Assembly (NCBI GenBank): GCA_049509915.1
Contig: JBEKZL010000135.1
Span: 1 to 20,410 of the forward strand
From: JBEKYD01 sp049509915
GTDB taxonomy: Bacteria; Acidobacteriota; Terriglobia; Bryobacterales; Bryobacteraceae
Direction: 5' to 3'
DNA: 20,410 nucleotides
The notes beneath the pieces are model-generated. The model did not search any database. It was not told the origin of the DNA and saw only the letters and a program-made list of their open reading frames with translations. The translations under genes were made by a program, and so were the position numbers. Positions 7,609 through 16,043 of the stretch are shown one piece after another (positions within the stretch are counted from its first letter, which is position 1; each line of letters opens with the position of its first letter).

Positions 7609-7649
7609 CCCGGTGGGAGCGAAAAGCTTCCGCCGGGTTGTTTGTTTTT
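7609..7649 (+). terminator. Rho-independent terminator of the PPIase gene
   Basis: CCCGGTGGGAGC (7609-7620), loop GAAAA, GCTTCCGCCGGG (7626-7637), then TTGTTTGTTTTT (7638-7649). The 12-bp stem has only two G-T wobbles. It lies 72 bp after the PPIase stop and is the clearest intrinsic terminator in the window. Confidence 0.85.
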
Positions 7650-7946
7650 GGGCGTGGCCTTCGCGATCAAACTGCGGGATCTCGGTTTCTCGTGGAGCAC
7701 GCATGGGAGTACAAGAATACCAAAGGCGACCACCATCATAATGTCCATCCGACCAGATGTTTATCCGTCCAGGGCGGGCAAGGCCACCGTGGTGGGTGAT
7801 CGCGGCGACGACGTGACTGCGGGCTTGGTAAACGAAGGATAGGGACAGATCGCTTCATTGGTCAGCCCCTGGTAGGTTGTGTTCCATCATAGCGAAATGG
7901 AATACATGTCGTCAGTCGAGCGCGAATCGTTGGACTGGGGCGAGGC
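7650..7946. other. Intergenic region without a recognisable gene
   Basis: Between the PPIase terminator and the hairpin after the M14 gene I see no convincing gene. A 66-codon plus-strand frame (7642-7842) begins inside the terminator T-tract, has no ribosome site and resembles nothing I know. No tRNA or other RNA pattern is seen. Confidence 0.5.
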
Positions 7947-7978
7947 GGGACGGACCACCGAAGGCGAAGGCCCGTCCC
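7947..7978 (-). terminator. Hairpin after the M14 gene, terminator-like without T-run
   Basis: On the minus strand GGGACGGGCC pairs with GGTCCGTCCC (10 pairs, one wobble) around a 12-base loop, starting 8 bases after the M14 stop. No U-tract follows, so it may act as an mRNA 3' end or processing barrier, or simply be a dispersed repeat. Confidence 0.4.
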
Positions 7979-7985
7979 CGTCGCG

Positions 7986-10850
7986 CTAGGGAAGATCTAC
8001 CGGTGCAGCACCGGCCAGATCGATGGCGTTGAACAGGAACTTGAAGGTCCCGTGCGGTTGCGCGCGGAAGGTGATCTCGGGGCCGAACAGGTATGCCTTT
8101 CCTTTGCCCAGACTGGCCTCCACACCTTCGACGGCGCCAGCCAGGTATTGCTGACCCCACGCCCAACCGCTGCGCAGCGGTTCCGGCGTGGCAAACCAGG
8201 CAATCGGGTATGTGCCCTGGAGAGCGGCATCGGGCGACAGATGAAAAGCGGGGTTGTTGTCGTAGAAGACATCGAGCTTCCGGGGCAGGCCGTAGGCAAT
8301 CGGCAGGGTGTTATCGACGGTGGCTTCGAGAACCGATCCTGGCACGTAGAACTTCGACGTGGGCAGCCTTTTCGGGTTGCCGTCCGGGCCCAATTCGGTG
8401 AGTGCGTTAGTGACTGGCAGACCAAGGACCCAGCCGAAGCTGGCAGAACTGCCGATGGCCAGCAGCGTTCCGCCGTCTTCGACAAAGCGGCGAAGCTGCG
8501 GCGCGGTAGTCGCGAGGGTAACGTTGCCGATCTCGTCTTTGAATTCATCCGGCACGTTTCTCCGGCCACCGCCACGTTCGCCGCGCCCACCGGCCGCGTC
8601 CGGGCCGCCACCACCACCGCCGCGATTTCCGCGGCCCTCGCCGCCGGGAAGACCGCCGCCGGGGAAGATCAAAATATCGAATTTGCTCTTGAGGTCGCCC
8701 GCATCCAAAGCGGGGGCGTAGACGCGCTGATAGGTCGTCGGGAAAGCCTGTTCGAACAGCCAGCGGATCTGGCCGGAATCCTGCGACCCACCGTAGCGGT
8801 CCCACAGACCGACACGCACGGGGTGCAGCTTAAGAGCGGCACCGGCGGGCCTGGCCGCGGTCGCCTCGAAGCTCAGGCCGATTTCCGCGGCGAGTTTGTC
8901 GAGCAGCGGCGCGGTGGAGGGCTGGGCGGGAATATAGATTGTGCCGGCGGGGTAAGTCTTGCCGTTGACGGTGAATTCCTTCTTCAGCCAGTAGACGTCT
9001 TCCCCGGCGGCGAGGAGGCGATTGGTGGCGACAAACGAATCGTTCACCTGGTGGCTGAGCAGGTAACCCACGGTACCGGCCGCGCGGGTGACTTTTCCGG
9101 GCGAAGGCTTCAGCAGGTCGGGGATTTTCTCGAAAGGACCCTCGAAGGCATCGAGAATGCGGTCGAACTGCACGCCCATCTGGAAGGCGAGCGTATAGCC
9201 GGTGATGTCGTAGGGAGGGCGCGGCGGACCGCCGGGGTAGACGAAATCGTTGGGGTGGTCCTGCGGTTCCAGCATATCGCGGAGATGCGGACGGAAAGCC
9301 TGGGCGGCCAACACGACATAGGAGCCGGCCGGATACGCTTTGCCGGCGACCTGGAAGTCCCGCGTGGCGCGCTGGACCACCACGCCGGCCTTGATCAGCG
9401 CATTGACGAATTTCGTGGCGGTGAGGAAATCGGGTTGATCGGAAGGGATGATGTAGCCGCGAGGGTCGCGCGTCTCGGGGGTGTGCAAGTGTTCCCAATA
9501 TTTGAGAGGCAATCCCTGGCCGAATCCGCCGCCTCCGCCGGTGTCACCTCCGCCGCCCGCGCCGGCGGCGAGGCGCTGGGCCGCCGCCGGTTCGTCTTTG
9601 GCGAATTGAGCTTCCAGGGCGGCGATGCGCTTGGGAGTCAGTGTCCAGTAATCCTGGCTGCCGCGCTCGATGGAATTCTTCCCGGCGCGATAGATCCGGT
9701 AGAGGAACTCTTCCCGGAAGCGGGACGCGACGTCGAGAATGGCCCAATCGGCGGTGAGCAGGTAGTCGATGGTTTGGCGCTGGTGCCACTCCTGGCGGGG
9801 GCCGATGGGCGCCGGCTGGTCTCCGTTTGCCAGCAGCTTGTTAGCAACCAGCGGAATACTGATGGGCGTAGGGTTGCCGATGATTTCCGAGAGCAGGCCG
9901 ATCTGGTTGTGGAAGCCCGTGGTGGTGCGGTCTCCGCCGTTGAACCAGGTGGAGTAGGGGGCGTTCGTGCGCATCACCGCGCCCGGTTTGCCCTCGGCCA
10001 GAAATCTTTCATGCACGGCCGCCGATACCAGGTCGATTCCGATGGGAACCAGCGGGTCCTGGTTGTAATTGAAGGGGTCGCGGAATGGCGAAAAGAACAG
10101 CACAGCGCCGGCCGGGCCGGTCTGGTGCTGGTTGTACATGATCTGGGGAATCCATTCGACGTACATCTGGCGGTTGACGGCTTCGGTTTCGGGTTGATTG
10201 GCAATGTAGGAATCGCGGTTGTCGTCGTGGCCGACATACTTCTGGTAGAGGCGTGGAATGGAGTTGACATTGCGCAGTTTCGGATCGCTCTCCCGCATGT
10301 ACCAGTTCGAGACCAACTCCATGCCGTCGGGGTTGATGGGAACCAGCAGCAGAATGTCGTCGTTCAGGATGCGGAGGGTTTCCGCGTCGTTGCGCGTGAG
10401 CAACTCGTACGTCTCGGTGAAGAGGGCCTGGGCGTTGACGCATTCGGTGGCGTGGAGGCCGCCGTCGATCCAGACAACCGCCTTGCCCTCGGTGGCCAGC
10501 GCGCGCGCCTGCTGGTCAGTCAACCCTTCGGCCCGCCCTAGCCGCTGCGAAATCTCCTTGTACCGGGCCAGGTTCTTGAAGTTGGCCGGCGAAGTGATAA
10601 TCGCCATGACGATGGGGCGATCCTCGGCAGTCTTGCCAATTGGAACCAGCTTGATGCGGTCGGACTCGTTAGCTACGGCATTCCAGTAGTCGAGCAATTG
10701 AGTGTAGTTGGCAAGAAAATAGTCGTCGCCGACGGTGTAGCCGCCGAATTTCGGCGCTGTGATCGCCTTTTGCGCATACACGATGCCGCTTATAGCCAGA
10801 ATGAGGGCGGTCAGTCGTCGCACGCCCGGTCTTGGTGTGGTGATTTGCAT
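7986..10850 (-). CDS. Secreted M14 family zinc carboxypeptidase-like metallopeptidase
   Basis: This 954-residue exported peptidase belongs to family M14. A signal peptide (LTALILAISGIVYAQ) is followed by the M14 domain. Its zinc ligands look like H133 and E136 in GLHATE and H242 in YNQHQTG; the substrate-pocket blocks NPDG (173-176) and HDDNRD (208-213) are also present. The catalytic Glu may be in GLLSEIIG, though I cannot be sure. The protein is far longer than the roughly 300-residue M14 core: after about residue 400 come a Gly-rich linker (AGAGGGGDTGGGGG), a long region of unknown function, and a second Gly/Arg-rich loop before a domain resembling the glutamine-amidotransferase-like fold (FDILIFPGGG, FVEDGGTLLAIGSS). 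Its start is 13 bp after the Oar-like receptor's stop, so the two should share an mRNA. It probably trims peptides outside the cell. Function is firm at family level. Confidence 0.9.
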   Translation of the reverse strand: MQITTPRPGVRRLTALILAISGIVYAQKAITAPKFGGYTVGDDYFLANYTQLLDYWNAVANESDRIKLVPIGKTAEDRPIVMAIITSPANFKNLARYKEISQRLGRAEGLTDQQARALATEGKAVVWIDGGLHATECVNAQALFTETYELLTRNDAETLRILNDDILLLVPINPDGMELVSNWYMRESDPKLRNVNSIPRLYQKYVGHDDNRDSYIANQPETEAVNRQMYVEWIPQIMYNQHQTGPAGAVLFFSPFRDPFNYNQDPLVPIGIDLVSAAVHERFLAEGKPGAVMRTNAPYSTWFNGGDRTTTGFHNQIGLLSEIIGNPTPISIPLVANKLLANGDQPAPIGPRQEWHQRQTIDYLLTADWAILDVASRFREEFLYRIYRAGKNSIERGSQDYWTLTPKRIAALEAQFAKDEPAAAQRLAAGAGGGGDTGGGGGFGQGLPLKYWEHLHTPETRDPRGYIIPSDQPDFLTATKFVNALIKAGVVVQRATRDFQVAGKAYPAGSYVVLAAQAFRPHLRDMLEPQDHPNDFVYPGGPPRPPYDITGYTLAFQMGVQFDRILDAFEGPFEKIPDLLKPSPGKVTRAAGTVGYLLSHQVNDSFVATNRLLAAGEDVYWLKKEFTVNGKTYPAGTIYIPAQPSTAPLLDKLAAEIGLSFEATAARPAGAALKLHPVRVGLWDRYGGSQDSGQIRWLFEQAFPTTYQRVYAPALDAGDLKSKFDILIFPGGGLPGGEGRGNRGGGGGGPDAAGGRGERGGGRRNVPDEFKDEIGNVTLATTAPQLRRFVEDGGTLLAIGSSASFGWVLGLPVTNALTELGPDGNPKRLPTSKFYVPGSVLEATVDNTLPIAYGLPRKLDVFYDNNPAFHLSPDAALQGTYPIAWFATPEPLRSGWAWGQQYLAGAVEGVEASLGKGKAYLFGPEITFRAQPHGTFKFLFNAIDLAGAAPVDLP

Positions 10851-10863
10851 AATTAGTCTCAGG

Positions 10864-13800
10864 TCAGAAATGCACGCGCAGGCCGAGCTCCATGGTGCGC
10901 GGTGTGTTTGCCTGGGCTGTGACCACGCCCCAGGTTTGCGGGCTGTCGATGTTCAGGCTTGGGGTGGAAGGCTGGAAGTGATTCAGCGTATTGTAGACCT
11001 GAATCGTCAGCGTGGCACCGACTCTTTCGGTGGCGCGAATCTCTTTGGAGAGGGTGGCATCGAGGTTCCAGGTCGGGAAGCCGCGTATGGGTCCGGCGCC
11101 GCTGGCGTTGTTGTCGAGGCCCAGAATCAGGGGGCGAAACCCGGAAAAGACGGCGTTAGGATTGGCGAACAGATTGATCCCCGATCCGCCCGTCGACGGG
11201 TTGCCGTTCACGCCCGCGCCGCTGGCCACGGTGACGTTGTAGTGCGCCGAATTCCCGCCGGTGAAGGAGGTTAACAACTGAGCGTTTTCGACGGCAGTGT
11301 TGCTGTTACCGTACTCTTCCCCGTACGACTGGGCGTCCGACGCACTACCCGTGCCGATGCTCACCTCGACCGGCGAGCCGCTCTGGGCGGTGAACAGCGG
11401 CGCCACCGCCCAGCCCCCGAGGACGTGCCCGAGCACACCGCGCTGACCGCGGAAGAACGGCAGCTTATAGAGCATGAGTAAGTTATAGGTGAACCGGATG
11501 TCAAAGCCCTGGGGACCATAGGAATCGTGCATGTCCCAGGGATCGACCACTGTCTGCGAGCTACTGCTCTGCGCCGAATCCGCCGTGCCCAACGCGCGGC
11601 TCCAGGTGAAGTTGGATTGTGCCGTGAGGCCGTGCCAATCGCGGGAAGTGAAGCGAAGGAATGCGGCGTTGTAATTGCCGAAGCCAACGCTGGAAGCCAT
11701 TTCGTAGGAAGTGAGCTGCGTGCCCACGCTCCCGCCGTTGACGGCCGGCGAAGCCAGCAGGGTGCGGCCCAGAGTCCACGACGGCGCCGCGTTGAGCGCA
11801 CTCCAGAGGTTGTAGACCTGGGTCGAAACGATGGCGGATTTCTGCAGGCTGGCCACCGCCGCCGTGCAACTGCCGTAGCCGGCGCAATACTTCGAGCTGG
11901 CGCCTCCCAGCGCGGTCTCGAGGAATGGCTGCGCGGTGATGGCTTGGCCCGCGCTGACTTCCTCATACAGATTGGCGAAAGCGTTGGCGAAGGTCTGCCC
12001 GCCCAGCGTAGTCATGGTGGGAACCGCATCGATGTTGACCAGGTTGTATTCATTGCGGATGATACGCCCCACATATCCGGCTTCGAGGGTCACCCGGGCG
12101 GAGATCGCGCGTTGAATGGTGAAGTTGAATTGGTCGGAGCGGTCGGGCCGGAACTTAGGGTCGACGCCGGCGCCGTCGCCGGCGGAAATCGCGCCATTTA
12201 CACCCGAGTAATAAGGCTGGGGCAATGTCTGTGTCACGGGAAGCGGGAAGGACAGGCCGTCGGTGCCAATGCGAAAGGCCGACGCGGGATTCACGCCGTT
12301 GATGCCGAGGCACTGGCCGGTGATGCTGGCCCCGATGCACTGGTCCACCTGTTCCAGACCCGCGCCCAATACCGGGCTGCCTACCACGCGGCCGCCGTTC
12401 AAGCGTCCGTAGATGCGGCTATATCCGCCCCGCACCACCGTCTTTCCACGGCCGAATAGCTTGCCCAGTACGCCGTCGTTGAAGTTTGGATTCCAGGCGG
12501 CCGCCAGCCGTGGACTGAGTTCGCCATAGAAAGGATCGAACGGGTACTTCTCTTCGCTGCCGACGTTGCGCACGGTGGCAAAACCGACCGTCGGGTCGTA
12601 AACCTGGCCCGCCAGCGCGGCCTGTTGCTTCTTTGCCAGATAGCTCGCCAGATTGATCGGAACGTCCGGATTTGCCTGGTCGACAAGCTGCACCTGTTTG
12701 CCATCCAGTTCGTAGGGAGGCATCTCGATGGCGTAGCCCAGGCCGTACGTGAAGGTGATAGTCGGCCGAATGTGCCAACTATCGGAAGCGTAAAAGTTAT
12801 AGCTGGGCACAATGGCGTGAACCGAAATCGGGTCGGTCACCGGGTCCAGAGTCAGGCTAGGGCCGCTGCGTGTGTACATCACCTGCGGTTGGGAGACAAT
12901 GCCCAGGACTTCGGCATACAGGTTCTGCCAGTTGGAAGACTGACTCGAAGCCAGGCCGGCGGGTTGATAAGCCGAGGTAACCAGGCCGGAGCCGTTGCCG
13001 ATCTGGTAGACGGGATAAGCGTCGGTGGCGATGCCATTGTCGTTGCGGGTGTAGAAATCGAAGTTGCGGGTATAAGACGCCCCGAACTGCAGGAAGTGGT
13101 TGCCATGAAGCAGCGTCAAATCGTCGCGATAGTTCTGGTCGTGTCCGTCCCAGGCGCGCTGCCGCGTGTCGGAGCTGTCCACATTATAGGGAATCAGGGC
13201 GTTGGACGATTCGCCGCCGATTTCGACGGCCGCGCCCAAACCCGGCAACTGAGGCGTGCCGCCCGCGTCGGCCCACGCCCAGTAATTGCGGATGTAGTTG
13301 AGATGGAAATCGTTGGTAAGGGTTGGCGTGATGTTGGTAGTCAACCCTGTCACGAAATACTCGCCCTTTTGCGGTTTGGTAAAGGAAGCGGCGGCCTGCC
13401 CGAGAGTGTCCCCGGGCAGCGCGCCGCCGATATCCACCTGACCGGAAGTCAACTGATTGAAGGTGTAATATCGGTCGCTGACGGTGAAGTGGTTGCGTGA
13501 GCCGAAGTCGTGGTCGATTCGCTCCACCGCGAAGCGCTGGGTTTGCGGCAGGTCCACATTGGAGCGATACCCCTGGGTATTGTACAGATCGCCGGACTGC
13601 GGATCGTTGGGCAGCGGCATGAACTTCTGCCAGATTTGGTTGACGATCGGGTTGAGCCCGAGGCCGCGCGGATCGCATAAGGCCCCTCCGACGCAAGTCG
13701 CCGGGGCATAGGTGGCCCCATTGACGGTTACCGGATAAGGATTCAGGTTGTAGGCCGAATACACGCCCGCGCTATTGGGCACCTGAATCACTCCGGCCCG

Positions 13801-14883
13801 CATCAGTGCCGTGGGGACATATTTTTCCACGGTGGTGGCATTGGGGTAATCGTAGCCTTCGAAATTGCCGAAGAAATAGGTCTTGCCGCCAATCCATCTG
13901 GGCAGCAGCGGACCGCCCAGAGCCGCGCCGTAATGGTTGCGGTGGGTCTTGGGTAAGGGCGTGTAGGGGAGGTTACCGGAGGGAGTGTGATCGTCCTTCC
14001 AGGTGTTGGCCGCACCTACGTTGCTGGCGTAGAAGTATTCGTACAAGGCACCGTGAAACTCGTTGGTGCCGCGCTTGGTGACCAACTGAACCTGGCTGCC
14101 GGCCGCCCCGTTGAAATCGGCGGTCTGGTTGCTAAGGTTCACCTTGAACTCTTCCACGCTCTCGATGGGCGTGGGAACCACCGCGCTGGGCGCGCTGTTG
14201 GAAGCGAAGGAGGTGGTGTAGGTATTACTGGTGCCCGCCATGTCGTCGTTGACGTTGCCGCCATCGAGTTGGAAAGCATTCTGGTCGCTCTGCACGCCCG
14301 CCACCTGACCGCTGGGGGTGACGCCGACTTGCAGGACGGATAGAGAGGATACGTCGCGGTTCAGGTTGGGCAGCAGCAGCAGGGAATCTCCGGCAATCGT
14401 GGAGCCCACGGTGGCGTTCAGGGTCTGCAACTCGGCCCCGGCCGAAGCGGTTACCTCCACGGTGGTCGAGGTCGTTCCCACTTCGAGCTTGACATTCAAC
14501 GCCAGGCTTAATCCCACGTCGACCTTCTGCTCCGGCACCCGAACCACGGCGAATCCGGGATGCGCGACCGTCAAATCGTAGATACCCGGCGGAACGTCGA
14601 CGAAGTCGTAGCGTCCGGCCGGGTTGCTGACCGTGGCCCGGATCGTTTTGGTCGCCACATCCACCAATTGGACCGCGGCGCTCACGACCACGGCGCCAGC
14701 CTGGTCGGTCACCTGCCCGCTCACCGTTCCGGAAGCGGCGGCTTGCCCCCACGCCGCTACCGACGTGAGCACCACGCCGAGCACGGCCGTGAACGGCGTT
14801 CCAAGTCTGCGGCAGCGGCCCACCCGCCAACCGTGGGGCGGGAAGCCGTGGGCTCCCCAGACGCTGGCCGAATCGATTCGCAT
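10864..14883 (-). CDS. Oar-like TonB-dependent receptor with carboxypeptidase-regulatory-like N-terminal domain
   Basis: This 1339-residue outer-membrane protein is of the Oar-like TonB-dependent transporter type, heavily expanded in Acidobacteriota and thought to import or display peptides and polymers. A signal peptide ends near SVAAWGQAAA. A carboxypeptidase-regulatory-like domain follows (GTVSGQVTDQAGAVV to PPGIYDLTVAHPGF), then a plug-like region (LLLLPNLNRDVSSL, FQLDGGNVNDDM, VEEFKVNLSNQTADF, GSQVQLVTKRGTNEFHG) and a very long beta-barrel ending TMELGLRVHF with a terminal Phe, as outer-membrane barrels require. The start is the ATG at 14883: AGAGAGGA lies 8 bases before it, whereas the TTG at 14889 would be too close to that site. 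It heads a two-gene unit with the M14 peptidase, transcribed from the promoter at 14932-14959. Ligand unknown; the pairing suggests peptides. Confidence 0.92.
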   Translation of the reverse strand: MRIDSASVWGAHGFPPHGWRVGRCRRLGTPFTAVLGVVLTSVAAWGQAAASGTVSGQVTDQAGAVVVSAAVQLVDVATKTIRATVSNPAGRYDFVDVPPGIYDLTVAHPGFAVVRVPEQKVDVGLSLALNVKLEVGTTSTTVEVTASAGAELQTLNATVGSTIAGDSLLLLPNLNRDVSSLSVLQVGVTPSGQVAGVQSDQNAFQLDGGNVNDDMAGTSNTYTTSFASNSAPSAVVPTPIESVEEFKVNLSNQTADFNGAAGSQVQLVTKRGTNEFHGALYEYFYASNVGAANTWKDDHTPSGNLPYTPLPKTHRNHYGAALGGPLLPRWIGGKTYFFGNFEGYDYPNATTVEKYVPTALMRAGVIQVPNSAGVYSAYNLNPYPVTVNGATYAPATCVGGALCDPRGLGLNPIVNQIWQKFMPLPNDPQSGDLYNTQGYRSNVDLPQTQRFAVERIDHDFGSRNHFTVSDRYYTFNQLTSGQVDIGGALPGDTLGQAAASFTKPQKGEYFVTGLTTNITPTLTNDFHLNYIRNYWAWADAGGTPQLPGLGAAVEIGGESSNALIPYNVDSSDTRQRAWDGHDQNYRDDLTLLHGNHFLQFGASYTRNFDFYTRNDNGIATDAYPVYQIGNGSGLVTSAYQPAGLASSQSSNWQNLYAEVLGIVSQPQVMYTRSGPSLTLDPVTDPISVHAIVPSYNFYASDSWHIRPTITFTYGLGYAIEMPPYELDGKQVQLVDQANPDVPINLASYLAKKQQAALAGQVYDPTVGFATVRNVGSEEKYPFDPFYGELSPRLAAAWNPNFNDGVLGKLFGRGKTVVRGGYSRIYGRLNGGRVVGSPVLGAGLEQVDQCIGASITGQCLGINGVNPASAFRIGTDGLSFPLPVTQTLPQPYYSGVNGAISAGDGAGVDPKFRPDRSDQFNFTIQRAISARVTLEAGYVGRIIRNEYNLVNIDAVPTMTTLGGQTFANAFANLYEEVSAGQAITAQPFLETALGGASSKYCAGYGSCTAAVASLQKSAIVSTQVYNLWSALNAAPSWTLGRTLLASPAVNGGSVGTQLTSYEMASSVGFGNYNAAFLRFTSRDWHGLTAQSNFTWSRALGTADSAQSSSSQTVVDPWDMHDSYGPQGFDIRFTYNLLMLYKLPFFRGQRGVLGHVLGGWAVAPLFTAQSGSPVEVSIGTGSASDAQSYGEEYGNSNTAVENAQLLTSFTGGNSAHYNVTVASGAGVNGNPSTGGSGINLFANPNAVFSGFRPLILGLDNNASGAGPIRGFPTWNLDATLSKEIRATERVGATLTIQVYNTLNHFQPSTPSLNIDSPQTWGVVTAQANTPRTMELGLRVHF

Positions 14884-14890
14884 TGCCAAG

Positions 14891-14898
14891 ATCCTCTC
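14891..14898 (-). promoter_or_regulatory. Shine-Dalgarno site of the Oar-like receptor
   Basis: AGAGAGGA on the minus strand, 8 bases (14890-14884) before the ATG at 14883. It rules for that ATG over the TTG at 14889. Confidence 0.6.
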
Positions 14899-14909
14899 TT
14901 CTGAAGCAG

Positions 14910-15020
14910 ATTCTAGATAATATATATGGACATTATACAGTATCCTAAATTACAATCAAGCTGAATATATATAAAATCCATCGACATTTTTATAATATGT
15001 ATTATCAATTATTTATGAGC
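14910..15020. other. AT-rich intergenic island
   Basis: About 100 bp of mainly A and T, with runs such as ATAATATATATGG and TATATATAAAAT, in otherwise GC-rich DNA. It contains the receptor promoter and several further TATAAT-like sites on both strands. Low base stacking and binding by a nucleoid protein are plausible. No gene is present. Confidence 0.6.
14932..14959 (-). promoter_or_regulatory. Sigma-70-type promoter of the receptor-M14 unit
   Basis: On the minus strand TTGATT (14959-14954), 16 bp, TATAAT (14937-14932), the latter directly preceded by TG. Transcription would start near 14925, giving a leader of about 40 bases that contains the AGAGAGGA ribosome site. It lies inside an AT-rich stretch of about 100 bp. 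Confidence 0.6.
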
Positions 15021-15050
15021 AGTAGGTGGTGGATTCCCAAGCTCGTGATC

Positions 15051-15078
15051 TTGACAGGACGCTGCATACTCTACTAAT
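15051..15078 (+). promoter_or_regulatory. Possible promoter of the GAF-ANTAR gene
   Basis: TTGACA (15051-15056) with ACTAAT (15073-15078) 16 bp downstream. The -35 is a consensus match and the -10 is fair. Transcription from here would give a leader of roughly 220 bases before the ATG at 15303. Confidence 0.4.
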
Positions 15079-15113
15079 CTCTAGACAAGTGGACAAGCAT
15101 GCGACTCTCAAAT

Positions 15114-15191
15114 CCCGCGCAATGGCAGTGCCCATTTCGCCATCGCGCGGGCGCGTCGCTACCGTGCGGAGCTGTCCGGTGCGCCGCACGG
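15114..15191 (+). promoter_or_regulatory. Two strong hairpins in the GAF-ANTAR leader
   Basis: Hairpin 1 (15114-15151): CCCGCGC and ATGGC pair with GCCAT and GCGCGGG, one A/C mismatch, 12-base loop. Hairpin 2 (15162-15191): CCGTGCGG pairs perfectly with CCGCACGG, 14-base loop. Two adjacent stems before an ANTAR-protein gene recall the paired stem-loops that ANTAR domains bind, but I do not find the usual six-base loops with A at position 1 and G at position 4. Confidence 0.35.
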
Positions 15192-15246
15192 CGGCGGCAC
15201 GGCCGTGATGGCGCGTTTTGAGTTTTGAGCCGCAGCCGCGGGTCGG

Positions 15247-15263
15247 TTGTCAGACCGTGACAA
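15247..15263. promoter_or_regulatory. TTGTCA/TGACAA inverted repeat
   Basis: TTGTCA-GACCG-TGACAA, a perfect 6-bp inverted repeat with a 5-bp centre, about 40 bp before the GAF-ANTAR start. It could be a protein site or a small leader hairpin. Confidence 0.3.
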
Positions 15264-15302
15264 GGTCATGCCTTCCGTTTCACTCGAGGAGACTCAACAG
15301 CA

Positions 15303-16016
15303 ATGACAAATGCAGTGATTCCGTTCCCGTTTCCACAAATCGCGCGTTCCCAGTCCCAGAGCAGCCATCCCGCAATTGCGCCTCTGCTCGACCTGGCTCT
15401 CAGCGAGACCCATTCCCAAGGTGCGTATCTGTATTGGTTCGATGCTGCCGGGGTCCGGGCGAGGATCGTGCTGTGGGAGGGCCTGCCGCCGTCCGTCGAA
15501 GCCGGTGCTCAAGGGCGGGAGGTGGGTGGCGCCGAATTTCAAAACGACCTGACGCGCACTACGCCCATCGTTGTGCATCAGGGGGCCGAGGCGGATCCTC
15601 GCTTCCGGTTTTTCCCGGAATTCCGCAGGAACCGCTTCGAAGGAGTAGTCTCGATTCCGCTACTCGACGCCGGGGCGGTGGTGGGCCTGGTGAACATTTG
15701 CCGCTCTCGGGCGATGCCGTTACAAGCGCGCGATTTGGCGTTTCTGCTCAACCTGAGCGTGCCCATCGGCAGCCTGATGGCGGCCTCGCTGACGCGCGCC
15801 GCGCTTGAGCGCGAACTCGATAAGCTCACCAGGCAACTGGCCGACCGCAAGCTGGTGGAACGCGCCAAGGGATTGCTGCAATCGTCCTGCAACCTGACCG
15901 AGGAGCAAGCTTATTTCGTGATCCGCAACGCCAGCCGCCGCCGCCGCTCTCCCATGCGGCTCGTGGCCGAACAGGTGATCGAAGGCAGGTTCCCGATGGC
16001 GCCGGGCGGAGCATAG
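15303..16016 (+). CDS. GAF and ANTAR domain regulator
   Basis: This 237-residue cytosolic protein joins a GAF sensor domain (about residues 22-165) to an ANTAR RNA-binding domain (about 175-232). GAF features include AYLYWFDAAGVRARIVLWEG, FEGVVSIPLLDAGAVVGLVNI and the following helix. The ANTAR match is good: KLVERAKGLLQSSCNLTEEQAYFVIRNAS corresponds to the family pattern of a conserved AKG-L helix and an LTE-A helix, then RRRRSPMRLVAEQVI. ANTAR proteins such as AmiR, NasR and EutV act as antiterminators on leader RNA; with GAF in place of a receiver, the signal should be a small molecule or redox state rather than phosphorylation. GAGGAG (about 15286-15291) lies 11-12 bases before the ATG, rather far but usable. 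The target is unknown; its own structured leader is one candidate. Confidence 0.9.
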   Translation: MTNAVIPFPFPQIARSQSQSSHPAIAPLLDLALSETHSQGAYLYWFDAAGVRARIVLWEGLPPSVEAGAQGREVGGAEFQNDLTRTTPIVVHQGAEADPRFRFFPEFRRNRFEGVVSIPLLDAGAVVGLVNICRSRAMPLQARDLAFLLNLSVPIGSLMAASLTRAALERELDKLTRQLADRKLVERAKGLLQSSCNLTEEQAYFVIRNASRRRRSPMRLVAEQVIEGRFPMAPGGA

Positions 16017-16043
16017 GGGGAGTTGAGCCAGATTTCGGAGATC

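Noticed and set aside
7642..7842. 66-codon plus-strand frame after the PPIase gene
   Set aside because: It starts within the terminator T-tract, has no ribosome site and no recognisable sequence.
8052..10541. 829-codon open frame on the plus strand opposite the M14 gene
   Set aside because: It is the antisense of a clearly recognised M14 peptidase; GC-rich codon use keeps the opposite frame open. No family motif or ribosome site is seen.
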